A stretch of 64,000 bases of DNA from Piscinibacter sp. HJYY11. GTDB lineage: Bacteria; Pseudomonadota; Gammaproteobacteria; Burkholderiales; Burkholderiaceae_C. Under the pieces are notes generated by a model. That model was not told where the DNA came from. It worked only from the letters and a program-made list of their open reading frames with translations, and made no database searches. The position numbers and the translations under genes were made by a program. The stretch lies in assembly GCF_016735515.1 (NCBI RefSeq), contig NZ_JAERQZ010000001.1, forward strand, positions 2,406,746-2,470,745, given 5' to 3'. Shown here piece after piece: positions 33,962 to 43,445 of this stretch. The number at the start of each line of letters is the position of its first letter. Positions within the stretch are counted from its first letter, which is position 1.

Positions 33962-34930
33962 ATGAAGAAGCTCCTGATCGCTTGCGCTGCGGCATTCGCA
34001 ACGACCGGTGCATTTGCCTACCCGGAGAAGACCGTCACCATCGTCGTGCCGTTCGCTGCCGGAGGCCCCACCGACAAAGTGGCGCGTGACTTCGCCGAAG
34101 CCGTGCGCAAGCCGCTCGGCAACGCCACCATCGTGATCGACAACGTGGCCGGCGCCGGCGGCACGCTGGGCGCCGCCAAGGTCGCCAAGGCCGCGCCCGA
34201 CGGCTACACGCTGCTGCTCACGCACGTGAGCATGGCCACGTCGCCGGCGCTGTACCGCAACCTGCAGTTCAAGCCGCTCGACGACTTCGAGTTCGCAGGC
34301 CTCGTCAACGAAGTGCCGATGACGCTCGTGGGCCGCCCCACGCTCGCCGCCAACAGCTACGCCGAGCTGGTGACCTGGATCAACGCCAACAAGGGCAAGA
34401 TCAACATCGCCAACGCAGGCCTCGGGTCGGCCTCCCACCTGTGCGGCATGCTGTTCCAGAGCGTGCTCAAGGCCGACATGACGCCGGTCCCGTACAAGGG
34501 CACCGCGCCGGCGATGAACGACCTGCTCGGCGGCCAGGTCGACATCATGTGCGACCAGACCACCAACACCACCGGCCAGATCGAAGGCGGCAAGATCAAG
34601 GCCTACGCCGTGACGACCACCAAGCGACTGGCCATCCCGTCGCTGTCCAAGCTGCCCACGCTCGATGAAGCGGGCCTCAAGGGCTTCAACGTGACGATCT
34701 GGCACGGTGTCTACGCACCGAAGGGCACGCCCAAGGCCGTGATCGACAAGGTCAATGCCGCGCTCAAGGTCGCGCTGAAGGACCCCGGCTTCATCAAGAA
34801 CCAGGAGTCGCTGGGCGCCGTGATCGTGACCGACGCACGCTCGAACCCGGCCGATCACAAGAAGTTCGTCTCTGACGAAATCAACAAGTGGTCGCCGATC
34901 ATCAAGGCCAATGGCCAATATGCAGACTGA
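33962..34930 (+). CDS. Bug family (TctC-like) periplasmic solute-binding protein
   Basis: 322 residues with a Sec signal peptide (LLIACAAAFATTGAFA). The TctC/Bug fold has its hallmark TIVVPFAAGGPTDKVARDFA, and IDNVAGAGGTLGAAKVAKA. Such proteins bind carboxylates and are very abundant in Burkholderiales, often with no transporter beside them, as here. GAAGGGAA precedes the ATG, and a strong terminator follows. Its position after the acid-uptake operon hints at a related substrate, but a 114-base gap suggests an independent transcript. Confidence 0.92.
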   Translation: MKKLLIACAAAFATTGAFAYPEKTVTIVVPFAAGGPTDKVARDFAEAVRKPLGNATIVIDNVAGAGGTLGAAKVAKAAPDGYTLLLTHVSMATSPALYRNLQFKPLDDFEFAGLVNEVPMTLVGRPTLAANSYAELVTWINANKGKINIANAGLGSASHLCGMLFQSVLKADMTPVPYKGTAPAMNDLLGGQVDIMCDQTTNTTGQIEGGKIKAYAVTTTKRLAIPSLSKLPTLDEAGLKGFNVTIWHGVYAPKGTPKAVIDKVNAALKVALKDPGFIKNQESLGAVIVTDARSNPADHKKFVSDEINKWSPIIKANGQYAD

Positions 34931-34951
34931 TCGTTCCGTCTGAATGCGACC

Positions 34952-34979
34952 AGGCCGCCTTCGGGCGGCCTTTCTTTTT
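34952..34979 (+). terminator. Rho-independent terminator after the Bug-type gene
   Basis: Stem AGGCCGCC-TTCG-GGCGGCCT with an ultra-stable TTCG loop, followed by TTCTTTTT. Its T-run abuts the stop codon of the convergent dtd gene. Confidence 0.9.
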
Positions 34980-35422
34980 CAGGCCCGCAGCGTGATCGGA
35001 ATGGTGACCGGGCCGTCGTTGACCAGGTGCACCTGCATGTCGGCGCCGAACTCGCCTTCGCCCACGGTCGGGTGCTGGGCGCGCGCGGTGGCCAGCACAC
35101 GCTCGTAGAGGCGGCGGCCGAGCTCGGGCGGGGCGGCGTTGGTGAAGCTCGGGCGGTTGCCGCCGGAGGTGTCGGCGGCCAGCGTGAACTGGCTGACGAT
35201 GAGCAGGCCGCCCTGAACATCGGTCACGCTGCGGTTCATCTTGCCGGCCTCGTCGGAAAACACGCGCAGCTTGAGGAGCTTGGCGACGAGCTTGTCGACG
35301 ATCGCCTCGGTGTCGGCGGGCTCGGCGCAGACGAAGACGAGCAGGCCCTGCCCGATCTCGCCCGTGATGCGGCCCGCCACCTCCACGCGTGCCTCACGCA
35401 CACGCTGGATCAAGGCGATCAT
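34979..35422 (-). CDS. dtd: D-aminoacyl-tRNA deacylase
   Basis: 147 residues. It frees tRNA from wrongly attached D-amino acids (and glycine from tRNA-Ala). The opening [14 protein letters not shown], the active-site segment [21 protein letters not shown] (with the conserved SQFTL) and the C-terminal [13 protein letters not shown] (the cross-subunit GPVTI form of the Gly-cisPro region) are all present. It overlaps the preceding DUF5329 gene by four bases (ATGA) and lies in a tyrS - DUF5329 - dtd operon. Confidence 0.93.
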   Translation of the reverse strand: MIALIQRVREARVEVAGRITGEIGQGLLVFVCAEPADTEAIVDKLVAKLLKLRVFSDEAGKMNRSVTDVQGGLLIVSQFTLAADTSGGNRPSFTNAAPPELGRRLYERVLATARAQHPTVGEGEFGADMQVHLVNDGPVTIPITLRA

Positions 35423-35778
35423 GCGCCGCGGTCCATGCGGGCGAGTTCGTCGCCGAGGAAGCGTGCGGCCGGGATCTGCCGGCCGTCGGGGAAGCGGATC
35501 AGGTAGATCTCGCCGCTGGTGCTCGACTTCGAGGCGATCTGGTCGATGAACTGCTGCGCCGTGGTGACGTGCTCGCCCATCTTCTCGAACTTCCTGCGCA
35601 GGAACTTGGCCGCATCCTTCGACGAATAGGCCGAGCCGTTGCGCACGAAGCGCACGCTGGTCTGCCCTTCGACGTAGGCGATCAGACGCTGGATGCGAGC
35701 CTGCTCGGCCGGGCTCGGTGCGGCGCTGGCCCCTGCTGCGACGAGCAGTGCGCCCAACACGACAGCGCGGCGCTGCAT
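35419..35778 (-). CDS. DUF5329-like exported protein
   Basis: 119 residues with a signal peptide ([14 protein letters not shown]) and a helical mature domain containing [19 protein letters not shown] and [18 protein letters not shown]. It ends with an [15 protein letters not shown] segment. This matches the DUF5329 family as I know it, which has no established function. It lies five bases after tyrS and overlaps dtd by four bases, so all three are co-transcribed. Confidence 0.78.
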   Translation of the reverse strand: MQRRAVVLGALLVAAGASAAPSPAEQARIQRLIAYVEGQTSVRFVRNGSAYSSKDAAKFLRRKFEKMGEHVTTAQQFIDQIASKSSTSGEIYLIRFPDGRQIPAARFLGDELARMDRGA

Positions 35779-35783
35779 GTCGA

Positions 35784-37031
35784 TCAGGCCAGCGTGACGC
35801 GGGCAAACTTGCGCTTGCCCACCTGCACGACGTAGGTGCCGGCGTCGAGCTTCAAGGCCTTGTCGCTCACGACGCTGCCGTCGATGCGCACGCCGCCGCC
35901 GTCGATGAGACGGCCCGCTTCGGTGGTCGACGGTGCCAGGTTCGACTGCTTCAGCAGCGCACCAATGCCCAGGGGCGCGCCACTGAGTGACACCTCGGGG
36001 ATCTCGTCGGGCACACCGCCACGCGCCCGGTTGTTGAAGTCGGCCTCGGCCGCCTCGGCCGCGGCCGCGCTGTGGAAGCGCGTGGTGATCTCCTTGGCGA
36101 GCATCACCTTCGCATCCTTCGGGTTGCGGCCCGCCTCGACCTCGGCCTTGAGCTTCGCGATTTCCGACTCGGGCTTGAAGCTCAGCAAGGTGAAGTACTT
36201 CCACATCAGCTCGTCGCTGATGGACAGGATCTTCGCGAACATGCCGTTGGCCGGCTCGGTGATCGCGATGTAGTTGTTCTTGCTCTTCGACATCTTCTCG
36301 ACGCCGTCGAGTCCCTCCAGCAGCGGCATCGTCAGGATGCACTGCGGCTCCTGCCCGTATTCGGCCTGCAGCGTGCGGCCCATCAGCAGGTTGAACTTCT
36401 GGTCGGTGCCGCCGAGTTCGAGGTCGCTCTTGAGCGCCACCGAGTCGTAGCCCTGCATCAGCGGGTAGAGGAACTCGTGCACGCTGATCGGCGTGCCGGC
36501 CTTGAAGCGGTCGTGGAAATCGTTGCGCTCCATCATGCGCGCCACCGTGTAACGGGCGGCGAGCTGGATCATGCCGCGCGCGCCGAGCGGGTCGCTCCAT
36601 TCGCTGTTGTAGCGAATCTCGGTCTTGGCCGGGTCGAGCACCAGGCTCGCCTGCTTGTAGTACGTCTCGGCGTTGGCCTTGATCTGCTCGGGGGTGAGCG
36701 GCGGGCGGGTGGTGTTGCGCCCCGAGGGGTCGCCGATCATGGAGGTGAAGTCCCCGATCAGGAAGATCACCTGGTGGCCGATGTCCTGCAACTGGCGCAT
36801 CTTGTTGAGCACCACCGTGTGGCCAATGTGGATATCGGGCGCGGTCGGGTCCAGCCCGAGCTTGATGCGCAGTGGCACGCCCGTTGCTTCTGACTTGGCG
36901 AGTTTGGCCAGCCAATCGGCCTCGGGAAGCAGTTCATCGCACCCGCGGCGGCTGATGGCCAGCGCCTCCTTGACCTTGTCGGTGACGGGGTACCTGGGAG
37001 GGGGGGAGGTCTTTTCTTCTGACAAAGACAT
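35784..37031 (-). CDS. tyrS: Tyrosyl-tRNA synthetase
   Basis: 415 residues, class I aminoacyl-tRNA synthetase that charges tRNA-Tyr. The HIGH motif is HIGHTVVL (about residue 71), and KMSKS is seen in EKMSKSKNN (about 245). The C terminus is an S4 RNA-binding domain ([16 protein letters not shown]). It belongs to the longer TyrZ-like bacterial group, judging by the ATIDP region and spacing of motifs. First gene of the operon with DUF5329 and dtd, and divergent from the M23 peptidase gene. Confidence 0.94.
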   Translation of the reverse strand: MSLSEEKTSPPPRYPVTDKVKEALAISRRGCDELLPEADWLAKLAKSEATGVPLRIKLGLDPTAPDIHIGHTVVLNKMRQLQDIGHQVIFLIGDFTSMIGDPSGRNTTRPPLTPEQIKANAETYYKQASLVLDPAKTEIRYNSEWSDPLGARGMIQLAARYTVARMMERNDFHDRFKAGTPISVHEFLYPLMQGYDSVALKSDLELGGTDQKFNLLMGRTLQAEYGQEPQCILTMPLLEGLDGVEKMSKSKNNYIAITEPANGMFAKILSISDELMWKYFTLLSFKPESEIAKLKAEVEAGRNPKDAKVMLAKEITTRFHSAAAAEAAEADFNNRARGGVPDEIPEVSLSGAPLGIGALLKQSNLAPSTTEAGRLIDGGGVRIDGSVVSDKALKLDAGTYVVQVGKRKFARVTLA

Positions 37032-37245
37032 GGGAGAAAGGGAACCTCAGGGGTTTTCCGGGAGTCAGCAATGCGGGGTAAGAAAAGGGTGCCGCTTATA
37101 CTGCGCCGCACCCGACGGAACACCCCGCGAATGGGGTCCGCAACGGCGACCGCGATTCTAGTGGACGCCCCTGGACGAGAAGATCAACCAGAGCATCGCC
37201 TCACGCGGTGTTTGCAGCTCGGGGCCCTGTGCCCCCCGATCAAAA

Positions 37246-38634
37246 TTGAGTTCCTTGGAAAAGCTTGAGCGCGATGCGGTGGCTGCCGGTTCGCGCCTCA
37301 CCCAATTCATCGGTCGCCACCCGCGCACCCTCACGTCCCTGATCGTCACCGGGCTGATGGGCTTTGGCGTGACCGCCTTCGGCATCGCCCCGCTGGCACC
37401 CGACGCGGCCGACCTACCGCGGCGTATCGTGACGGAAATCGTCACACCGGAAGACATCTCGTCGCAGCTCGAAGCCCTGGCCAGCCACACGCTGCAGCTC
37501 TACCGCAACGACCTGACCCGCGCCACCGACACCGCCGACAGCCTGCTGTCGCGCCTGAGCGTGGCCGACGTGGCGGCCGCAGCCTTCATCCGCAATGACC
37601 GCACGGCGCGCAAGCTGCTCGAAGGGCGCGCCGGCAAGATCGTGCAGGTTCGCATCGATGAATCGGGCGTGCTCGAAGAACTGGTGGCCCGTTATCCGGC
37701 AGAAAACAGCGAGCAGTTCGGCACCCACTTCTCGCGCCTGCGCATCACCCGCATCGGTGACAAGTTCCTCGCCGGCGTGGAAACCGCCAAGCTCGAGAGT
37801 GAAGTGCGCACCGGCGCCGGCACGATCCGCAGCTCACTCTTCGCCGCCACCGACGAAGCCAAGATCCCCGACCCGGTGGCCACGCAACTGGCCGAGATGT
37901 TCTCGACCGACATCGACTTCCGCCGCGAGCTTCGCCGCGGCGACAGCTTCCATGTCGTCTACGAAGCGCTCACCGCCGATGGCGAGCCCATCACCTGGAA
38001 CCAGGCATCGGGCCGCGTGCTTGCCGCCGAGTTCATCAACGACAACCGCTCCTACTCGGCCGTCTGGTACCAGGACGCGCACACCAAGGGCGGCTATTAC
38101 GGCTTCGACGGCGAGAGCAAGCGCCGTGCGTTCCTCGCGAGCCCGATGGAGTTCTCGCGGGTGACCTCGGGGTTCTCGATGCGCATGCATCCCATCCACA
38201 AGGTCTGGCGCCAGCACCTGGGCGTGGACTACGGCGCCCCGACCGGCACGCCGGTGCGCAACGTGGGCGATGGCATCGTCGAATTCGCCGGCTGGCAAAA
38301 CGGCTACGGCAACGTGGTGCAGGTCCTTCACAGCAATGACCGCACGACCCTCTACGCCCACCTGAGCCGCATCGACGTGAAGAAGGGCCAGCGTGTCGAG
38401 CAGGGCACGCGCATCGGCGCCGTCGGCTCGACCGGCTGGGCCACGGGGCCGCACCTGCACTTCGAGGTGAAAGTCAAGGGCCAGCACCAGGACCCGCTGG
38501 TGATCGCCAAGACCTCCGAAGCCGTGGTGCTTTCACCCGAATCGCGCGCGCGGTTCATGACCATCGCGCAGTCGCTGCGCCAGCAGCTCGACGTGGCCAA
38601 GGCCAACCCGCAGCGCTACGCCTTGGTCGAATAA
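37246..38634 (+). CDS. M23 family (LytM-type) cell-wall endopeptidase
   Basis: A 462-residue MepM/YebA-like peptidase that cuts cross-links in peptidoglycan to allow growth. A membrane segment lies near residues 28-50 (TLTSLIVTGLMGFGVTAFG). A linker and regulatory domain (about 60-290) precedes the LytM domain, whose zinc ligands are HLGVDYG and, at the end, HLHFEV. The start is uncertain: TTG 37246 gives the natural length, with no ATG nearby and a weak ribosome site. It is followed 26 bases later by anmK, another cell-wall gene. Confidence 0.88.
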   Translation: MSSLEKLERDAVAAGSRLTQFIGRHPRTLTSLIVTGLMGFGVTAFGIAPLAPDAADLPRRIVTEIVTPEDISSQLEALASHTLQLYRNDLTRATDTADSLLSRLSVADVAAAAFIRNDRTARKLLEGRAGKIVQVRIDESGVLEELVARYPAENSEQFGTHFSRLRITRIGDKFLAGVETAKLESEVRTGAGTIRSSLFAATDEAKIPDPVATQLAEMFSTDIDFRRELRRGDSFHVVYEALTADGEPITWNQASGRVLAAEFINDNRSYSAVWYQDAHTKGGYYGFDGESKRRAFLASPMEFSRVTSGFSMRMHPIHKVWRQHLGVDYGAPTGTPVRNVGDGIVEFAGWQNGYGNVVQVLHSNDRTTLYAHLSRIDVKKGQRVEQGTRIGAVGSTGWATGPHLHFEVKVKGQHQDPLVIAKTSEAVVLSPESRARFMTIAQSLRQQLDVAKANPQRYALVE

Positions 38635-38660
38635 GCCGCGCAGCGCTGCACAATTCGGCC

Positions 38661-39761
38661 ATGGCTGAACTGTTTGCAGGGCTGATGTCGGGCACCTCGC
38701 TCGATGGCGTGGATGGCGTGCTGGCCGAGTTTTCGGCGAACGGCTTTCCGAAGGTGGTCTCGCACGCCTACCGCGCCTTCCCCGAAGCGCTGCGCGAAGA
38801 GCTGTTGGCGCTCAACACCTCCGGGGCGGACGAACTGCACCGCTCAGCGCTGGCGTCCAATCGGCTGGCGGCGCTCTACATCGAGGTAGTGGCCGAGCTG
38901 CTTGCCCACCTGAACCTCGACGCCCGTGCGGTGCGCGCGATCGGCAGCCACGGCCAGACCGTGCGCCACCGGCCGGGTCTCGGCTACACGTGGCAGATCA
39001 ACAACCCGAGTCTGCTCGCCGAACGCAGCGGCATCGCTGTGGTGGCCGACTTCCGCACGCGCGACGTGGCCGCCGGTGGCCAAGGCGCGCCGCTCGTGGC
39101 CGCCTTCCATCGCGCGCTTTTCGGCCAGACCGGCGAGACGCGCGCGGTGCTCAACCTTGGCGGCATCAGCAACCTCACCGCCCTGCTGGCCAACGGCGAC
39201 ACCACCGGCTTCGACTGCGGCCCGGCCAACGTGCTGATGGACCTCTGGTGCCTGCGACACACCGGCCAGCGCTTCGATGCCGATGGTGCGTGGGCGGCTC
39301 AGGGCACAGTGCAACAAGGCTTGTTGGACCTCCTGCTGCAAGAACCCTATTTCGCAGAGCAGCCACCCAAGAGCACGGGACGCGATCTCTTCAACGTGGG
39401 CTGGCTGGAGGAGCGCCTGCGCACCCACGGGCCGTGCCACCCCGTCGACGTGCAGGCCACCTTGTGCGAGCTCACCGCGGTGACTTGTACAGATGCGGTC
39501 AAGGCCCACGCGGTGGGAGCCACCGAATTGCTGGTCTGCGGGGGAGGCGCGCTCAATCTGCACCTGATGGGCCGCCTCGCCTACCACCTGCCCGGACTGG
39601 CCGTGAAGCTGAGCGATGCACGCGGCCTGCCGGCGCAGCATGTGGAGGCTGCGGCGTTCGCCTGGCTCGCGTACCGCCATGCACACGGTCTGCCGGGCAA
39701 CCTCAGTGCCGTGACAGGGGCCAGTGGCCCGCGCGTGCTCGGCGCCTGGTATCCCGCCTGA
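38661..39761 (+). CDS. anmK: Anhydro-N-acetylmuramic acid kinase
   Basis: 366 residues. It phosphorylates and opens anhydro-MurNAc during recycling of peptidoglycan. Characteristic blocks are LMSGTSLDGVDGVLAEF at the N terminus (ATP-binding fold), IGSHGQTVRHRPG, ADFRTRDVAAGGQGAPLV and CGGGALNLHLMGRL near the C terminus. It lies after the M23 peptidase, a standard betaproteobacterial order, and converges on erpA. Confidence 0.94.
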   Translation: MAELFAGLMSGTSLDGVDGVLAEFSANGFPKVVSHAYRAFPEALREELLALNTSGADELHRSALASNRLAALYIEVVAELLAHLNLDARAVRAIGSHGQTVRHRPGLGYTWQINNPSLLAERSGIAVVADFRTRDVAAGGQGAPLVAAFHRALFGQTGETRAVLNLGGISNLTALLANGDTTGFDCGPANVLMDLWCLRHTGQRFDADGAWAAQGTVQQGLLDLLLQEPYFAEQPPKSTGRDLFNVGWLEERLRTHGPCHPVDVQATLCELTAVTCTDAVKAHAVGATELLVCGGGALNLHLMGRLAYHLPGLAVKLSDARGLPAQHVEAAAFAWLAYRHAHGLPGNLSAVTGASGPRVLGAWYPA

Positions 39762-39788
39762 AAAAAAAGGCCGCCCCGGGGGCGGCCT
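39761..39788 (-). terminator. Rho-independent terminator of erpA
   Basis: GGCCGCC-CCGGG-GGCGGCC, read on the minus strand, is followed by eight T (A8 at 39761-39768). It starts inside the anmK stop codon and lies 22 bases past the erpA stop. Confidence 0.88.
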
Positions 39789-39809
39789 GGATTCGCGACG
39801 TGCTGTCGA

Positions 39810-40187
39810 TCAGACGGAGAAGCTCGATCCGCAGCCGCAAGTCGTCGTCGCGTTGGGGTTCTTGATCACGAACTGGGCGCCTTGCAGGTCGTCCTTGTAG
39901 TCGATCTCGGCGCCGACCAAGTACTGCAGGCTCATGGCGTCGATCAACAGGGTGACGCCGTTCTTGTTCATCTGGGTGTCGTCTTCGTTGACGATTTCGT
40001 CGAAGGTGAAGCCGTACTGGAAGCCGGAGCAACCGCCGCCTTGCACGAAGACGCGCAGCTTGAGGTCGGGGTTGCCTTCCTCGTCGACCAGTTCCTTGAC
40101 CTTGTTGGCCGCGCTGTCGGTGAAAACCAGCGGCACCGGCGGTGCATCAGCCTCGGGGGATTGAACTTCGTTTGCCAGGGCGCTCAT
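39810..40187 (-). CDS. erpA: Iron-sulfur cluster insertion protein
   Basis: A 125-residue A-type carrier that hands Fe-S clusters to target enzymes. The three cluster-binding cysteines are present, one in [11 protein letters not shown] and two in the C-terminal TTCGCGSSF. The start at 40187 has AAGGA upstream; a start nine codons earlier is less likely. An N-terminal tail of about 20 residues ([17 protein letters not shown]) is usual in the betaproteobacterial form. Confidence 0.94.
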   Translation of the reverse strand: MSALANEVQSPEADAPPVPLVFTDSAANKVKELVDEEGNPDLKLRVFVQGGGCSGFQYGFTFDEIVNEDDTQMNKNGVTLLIDAMSLQYLVGAEIDYKDDLQGAQFVIKNPNATTTCGCGSSFSV

Positions 40188-40237
40188 GTGAAATCCTTCC
40201 AGTCGAAGGCTCAATTATCCACGCCCCGGGCAAGACC

Positions 40238-40636
40238 TCACTGGGCGTTGGACGCAGCCAACTTGATCATTGCGGGCTTTTCTTCCGCCTTCAGCGGCCG
40301 CAACTCACCTTCAATGGTGGCGCCCTGGTGCATTTCAAGCGCTTCATATTTCACATCGCCCACGATCACCGCCTTGGGCTGCAATTCCAGCAGCGCATCG
40401 GCTTGCACCGGGCCAGTGACGTGGCCGTTGATGATGACGTGACCGGCTTTCACCCGGCCCACCACCCGGGCTTTCTCGCTGATGACGAGGATGCTCGTAT
40501 CAAGCGCACTGGCGACCACGTCGCCTTGCACTTCACCATCGATGCGCAGACCGTCGGAGAACTGCAATTCACCGCGGATCACCGTGCCCTCGCCGATGAG
40601 GGTGCGAATGGGAGGCTGCTTTTTCTTCGCAAACAT
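40238..40636 (-). CDS. Bactofilin
   Basis: 132 residues, a polymer-forming cytoskeletal protein of the bactofilin (DUF583) family. The central beta-helix is visible as repeated short strands (TVIRGELQFSDGLRIDGEVQGDV, GHVIINGHVTGPV and EALEMHQGATIEGEL). Short disordered tails flank it, and the N terminus MFAKKKQPP could touch the membrane. Bactofilins localise enzymes that shape the cell wall. AGGAG precedes the start; it lies between DUF6776 and erpA. Confidence 0.9.
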   Translation of the reverse strand: MFAKKKQPPIRTLIGEGTVIRGELQFSDGLRIDGEVQGDVVASALDTSILVISEKARVVGRVKAGHVIINGHVTGPVQADALLELQPKAVIVGDVKYEALEMHQGATIEGELRPLKAEEKPAMIKLAASNAQ

Positions 40637-40682
40637 GGTGATGGCTCCTGGTGGAAATTGGAGATTGACGGAGAAAGAAAGG

Positions 40683-41390
40683 TCACAACTTGACGGTCTG
40701 GGTCGCCCGGACCCCGCCCTGGTTGTCGGTCACCTTGACCTGCACCGACTTGACGACCGCCTCTTGCGGATAGTTGACGGTGCCTTCGAGACGGGCCGAC
40801 TGCTTCACTTGCAACTGCTTGGGCCCGCCGGGCTGGGAAATCGTCCAAGGTTTATCGCCCAGTGTGCCCGACAGGACAATGTCGTAACGGCCGGCAAACT
40901 CGGGTGGATTCTTGCCTATTTGCATGATCAACACCTGAAACCGCAGTTGGCCTGGGGCCAAGGCCTCGGCTTGGAGGGCCCGCACATTCAGGCCCGTCGC
41001 ACTTGCCGGCAGCAGCCGTTCGAAGAACCCCAAGTCCGCCTTCAGCGACAGATTTTCGGACTCGACCTGCTTGATCTGCTGTGCGAGGCGCTCCTGGGCA
41101 ACCTTCTCTGCCTTAAGCAGGCTCTGTGCCGTGTTGGCGATGGACTGGGCGCCCTCGCGCTCCTCGCGCAGCTTGGCCACTTCGACACGCAGTTCGGCGA
41201 GCTCCGCCTTCGCATCCTTATCCAGGCCCGCAATGCTTTTGCCGAACTCAAACGCCCACAAGGACAGCGCCGCGGAGAAGCCGAAGACCAGCGCCACCAC
41301 CGCCCACCGCAACGGCCAGGGCAGGTGGCTGCGGACGATCATGCGCGGAGCGCTGATCGACAGCCGTCGCCTTAGCAGTTTCCAACGCAT
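40683..41390 (-). CDS. DUF6776-like membrane-anchored coiled-coil protein
   Basis: 235 residues. There is a basic N terminus, one membrane helix (about 25-48; LRWAVVALVFGFSAALSLWAF), a coiled coil (about 55-115; LAELRVEVAKLREEREGA) and a C-terminal beta-rich domain (about 130-235) that should face the periplasm. I recognise it as the DUF6776 type found next to bactofilin genes in betaproteobacteria; function is unknown. It lies 46 bases upstream of bactofilin in the same direction, so a role in cell shape is plausible. Confidence 0.78.
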   Translation of the reverse strand: MRWKLLRRRLSISAPRMIVRSHLPWPLRWAVVALVFGFSAALSLWAFEFGKSIAGLDKDAKAELAELRVEVAKLREEREGAQSIANTAQSLLKAEKVAQERLAQQIKQVESENLSLKADLGFFERLLPASATGLNVRALQAEALAPGQLRFQVLIMQIGKNPPEFAGRYDIVLSGTLGDKPWTISQPGGPKQLQVKQSARLEGTVNYPQEAVVKSVQVKVTDNQGGVRATQTVKL

Positions 41391-41500
41391 GGGATTGTTC
41401 TAGGTGGCAGAGCGTTTAGAGGAGGCGCGATTGTAGGAGCCACCTTTTGGTGCGCCTGTGTCGAAAGCTTGCAGGTGTGTGCAAGCAGCTCTACCAATGA

Positions 41501-41525
41501 AAAAGGCCGCTGGAAGCGGCCTTTT
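41501..41525 (-). terminator. Rho-independent terminator of the rplM-rpsI operon
   Basis: AAAAGGCCGC-TGGAA-GCGGCCTTTT is a symmetrical stem with A/T arms, 20 bases past the rpsI stop. It would work in either direction, but only rpsI reads into it closely. Confidence 0.88.
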
Positions 41526-41544
41526 CGCACAGAACGGGAAGGTA

Positions 41545-41937
41545 TCAGCGCTTGCTGAACTGTTTGCGGCGACGGGCACCGTGCAGACCGACCTTCTTCC
41601 GTTCCACTTCACGCGCGTCACGCGTGACGAAGCCGGCGCGGCTCAGTTCGGGCTTCAGGGCGGCGTCGTAGTCGATCAGGGCGCGGGTAATACCGTGGCG
41701 CACCGCACCGGCCTGGCCGGATTCGCCACCGCCGTGCACATTGACCTTGACGTCGAAAGCCGCGTCATTGGCGGTCAGCACGAGAGGCTGGCGCACGACC
41801 ATGATGGACGTTTGACGGCCGAAGTACTTGTCCACGGGCTTGCCGTTGACCAGGATCTGGCCGGTGCCCTTCTTGATGAACACGCGAGCCACCGAAGACT
41901 TGCGGCGGCCGGTTCCGTAGTTCCAATTTCCGATCAT
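41545..41937 (-). CDS. rpsI: 30S ribosomal protein S9
   Basis: 130 residues, a standard S9. It carries [15 protein letters not shown] at the N terminus and the universal basic tail [10 protein letters not shown], which reaches the P-site tRNA. It lies nine bases after rplM, the conserved L13-S9 operon. Confidence 0.97.
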   Translation of the reverse strand: MIGNWNYGTGRRKSSVARVFIKKGTGQILVNGKPVDKYFGRQTSIMVVRQPLVLTANDAAFDVKVNVHGGGESGQAGAVRHGITRALIDYDAALKPELSRAGFVTRDAREVERKKVGLHGARRRKQFSKR

Positions 41938-41946
41938 TGCCGCTCC

Positions 41947-42375
41947 TTAGATGTCCAGCACTTTGGGTTGCTGGGCGGCGTGCGGGTGGGAACCACCGGC
42001 GTACACCTTCAGCTTTTTCACCATCGCGTAGCCCAGCGGGCCCTTGGGCAGCATGCCCTTGACCGCCTTTTCCAGCGCGCGGCCGGGGTGCTTGGCTTGC
42101 ATGTCCTTGAACTTGGTGCCGTAGATGCCACCGGGGAAACCGGAGTGGCGGTAGTACACCTTGTCGGTGGCCTTGTTGCCCGTCACACGGAGCTTGTCTG
42201 CGTTGACGACGACGATGAAATCACCAGTATCGACGTGAGGCGTGTAGATGGCCTTGTGCTTGCCGCGCAAACGGAGTGCCACTTCGCTGGCAACACGTCC
42301 GAGCACCTTGTCGGTGGCGTCAATCACAAACCACTCGTGCGTCACTTCGGCCGGCTTGGCGCTGAAGGTCTTCAT
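41947..42375 (-). CDS. rplM: 50S ribosomal protein L13
   Basis: 142 residues. Typical L13 blocks are [34 protein letters not shown] and [19 protein letters not shown]. The start at ATG 42375 gives the normal length; the longer open frame upstream is not part of the protein. First gene of the rplM-rpsI operon. In other bacteria L13 represses its own leader, but I cannot identify that structure here. Confidence 0.97.
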   Translation of the reverse strand: MKTFSAKPAEVTHEWFVIDATDKVLGRVASEVALRLRGKHKAIYTPHVDTGDFIVVVNADKLRVTGNKATDKVYYRHSGFPGGIYGTKFKDMQAKHPGRALEKAVKGMLPKGPLGYAMVKKLKVYAGGSHPHAAQQPKVLDI

Positions 42376-42637
42376 GAGGATCTTTCGATGTGCCTGCCTG
42401 GTGAGGCGAGGCGGGATGTGGCTCAATGGCTGACCGGCAGTGTTCTCGGTGCTGCTTATTGAGGCAGCCTCTCGAAGCATCGACGGCGGTGTTCTTCCCA
42501 GAGCCGAACGGGAAAGCCTTCTAGTGTATCCGAAGAGGAACCCTACCGGAATGGCCATAGCCGGCAGACAGACGAGGCTCCAGGCGGCTTCCGCTCTCGA
42601 ACGATAGAATTAGGGTTTTCACCAATACGAGGTTTGC

Positions 42638-43330
42638 ATGGACCCCAGCATCACCTCCAACTCCCAGACGACAGCAACGCCCGCGCCGGATCGCCTTTCC
42701 TGGGTTCCGATCCGTTCGCTCGCTGAGAGGCACCGTGAGCGCATTGCTTCACATATCCTGAGTCTGAGCGAGAGTGATCGCTACCTGCGCTTCGGCTACC
42801 CGGCGACCGACGAGCAGGTGCAACGCTACGTCGAGTCGATCGACTTCGACCGCGACGAGGTGTTCGGCATCTTCAACCGCAAGCTCGAATTGATTGCCAT
42901 GGCGCACCTGGCCTACCTGCCGCTGCCCACGCAACCCGAAGCTCCCGCGACGGCTGAGTTCGGGGTCTCGGTGATCCATCGTGCGCGGGGCCGCGGCTAC
43001 GGCGCTCGCCTGTTCGAGCACGCAGTGCTGCACTCCCGCAACCGAGGCTGTGAACGCTTGTTCATCCACGCGCTGAGCGAAAACGCCGCCATGCTCAAGA
43101 TCGCACGCAACGCCGGCGCCACGGTGGAACGCGATGGCCCCGAAGCCGAAGCATGGTTGAAGTTGCCGCCCGACAGCATTTCGTCGCAAGTCGGCGAACT
43201 CGTCGGCCACCAGGTCGCGGAGTTCGACTACCAACTCAAATTGCATGCGCAACGCCTCAACACATGGCTGAAATCTGTGTCTGAAGTCAAGGCTCACATG
43301 GGAGAGACCGACCGCGCCGCGTCGGAGTAA
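42638..43330 (+). CDS. GNAT family N-acetyltransferase
   Basis: 230 residues with a GNAT fold. The acetyl-CoA-binding motif is in RARGRGYGARLFEHAV (about 125-140), preceded by the beta-strand FGVSVIHR and followed by CERLFIHALSENAAMLKIARNAG, an arrangement close to cytoplasmic protein/small-molecule acetyltransferases. A C-terminal helical tail of about 50 residues follows. The substrate is unknown. It is divergent from rplM; a TAGAAT -10-like box at 42605-42610 could be its promoter. Confidence 0.85.
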   Translation: MDPSITSNSQTTATPAPDRLSWVPIRSLAERHRERIASHILSLSESDRYLRFGYPATDEQVQRYVESIDFDRDEVFGIFNRKLELIAMAHLAYLPLPTQPEAPATAEFGVSVIHRARGRGYGARLFEHAVLHSRNRGCERLFIHALSENAAMLKIARNAGATVERDGPEAEAWLKLPPDSISSQVGELVGHQVAEFDYQLKLHAQRLNTWLKSVSEVKAHMGETDRAASE

Positions 43331-43445
43331 GCATCCAACCGATCGGCCGCCAGGCCGCGCCGTTGCTGGGTTTGCGGCTCATTCCCACACCCATGTCGGG
43401 GATGGGAGCCCTCGGAGGCCAGGGTTAGCATGACCCGAACACGTC

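Noticed and set aside
37091..37102. TATACT as -10 box for the M23 peptidase, and TATAAG on the other strand for tyrS
   Set aside because: No acceptable -35 sequence at 16-18 bases on either strand; may be real but cannot be supported.
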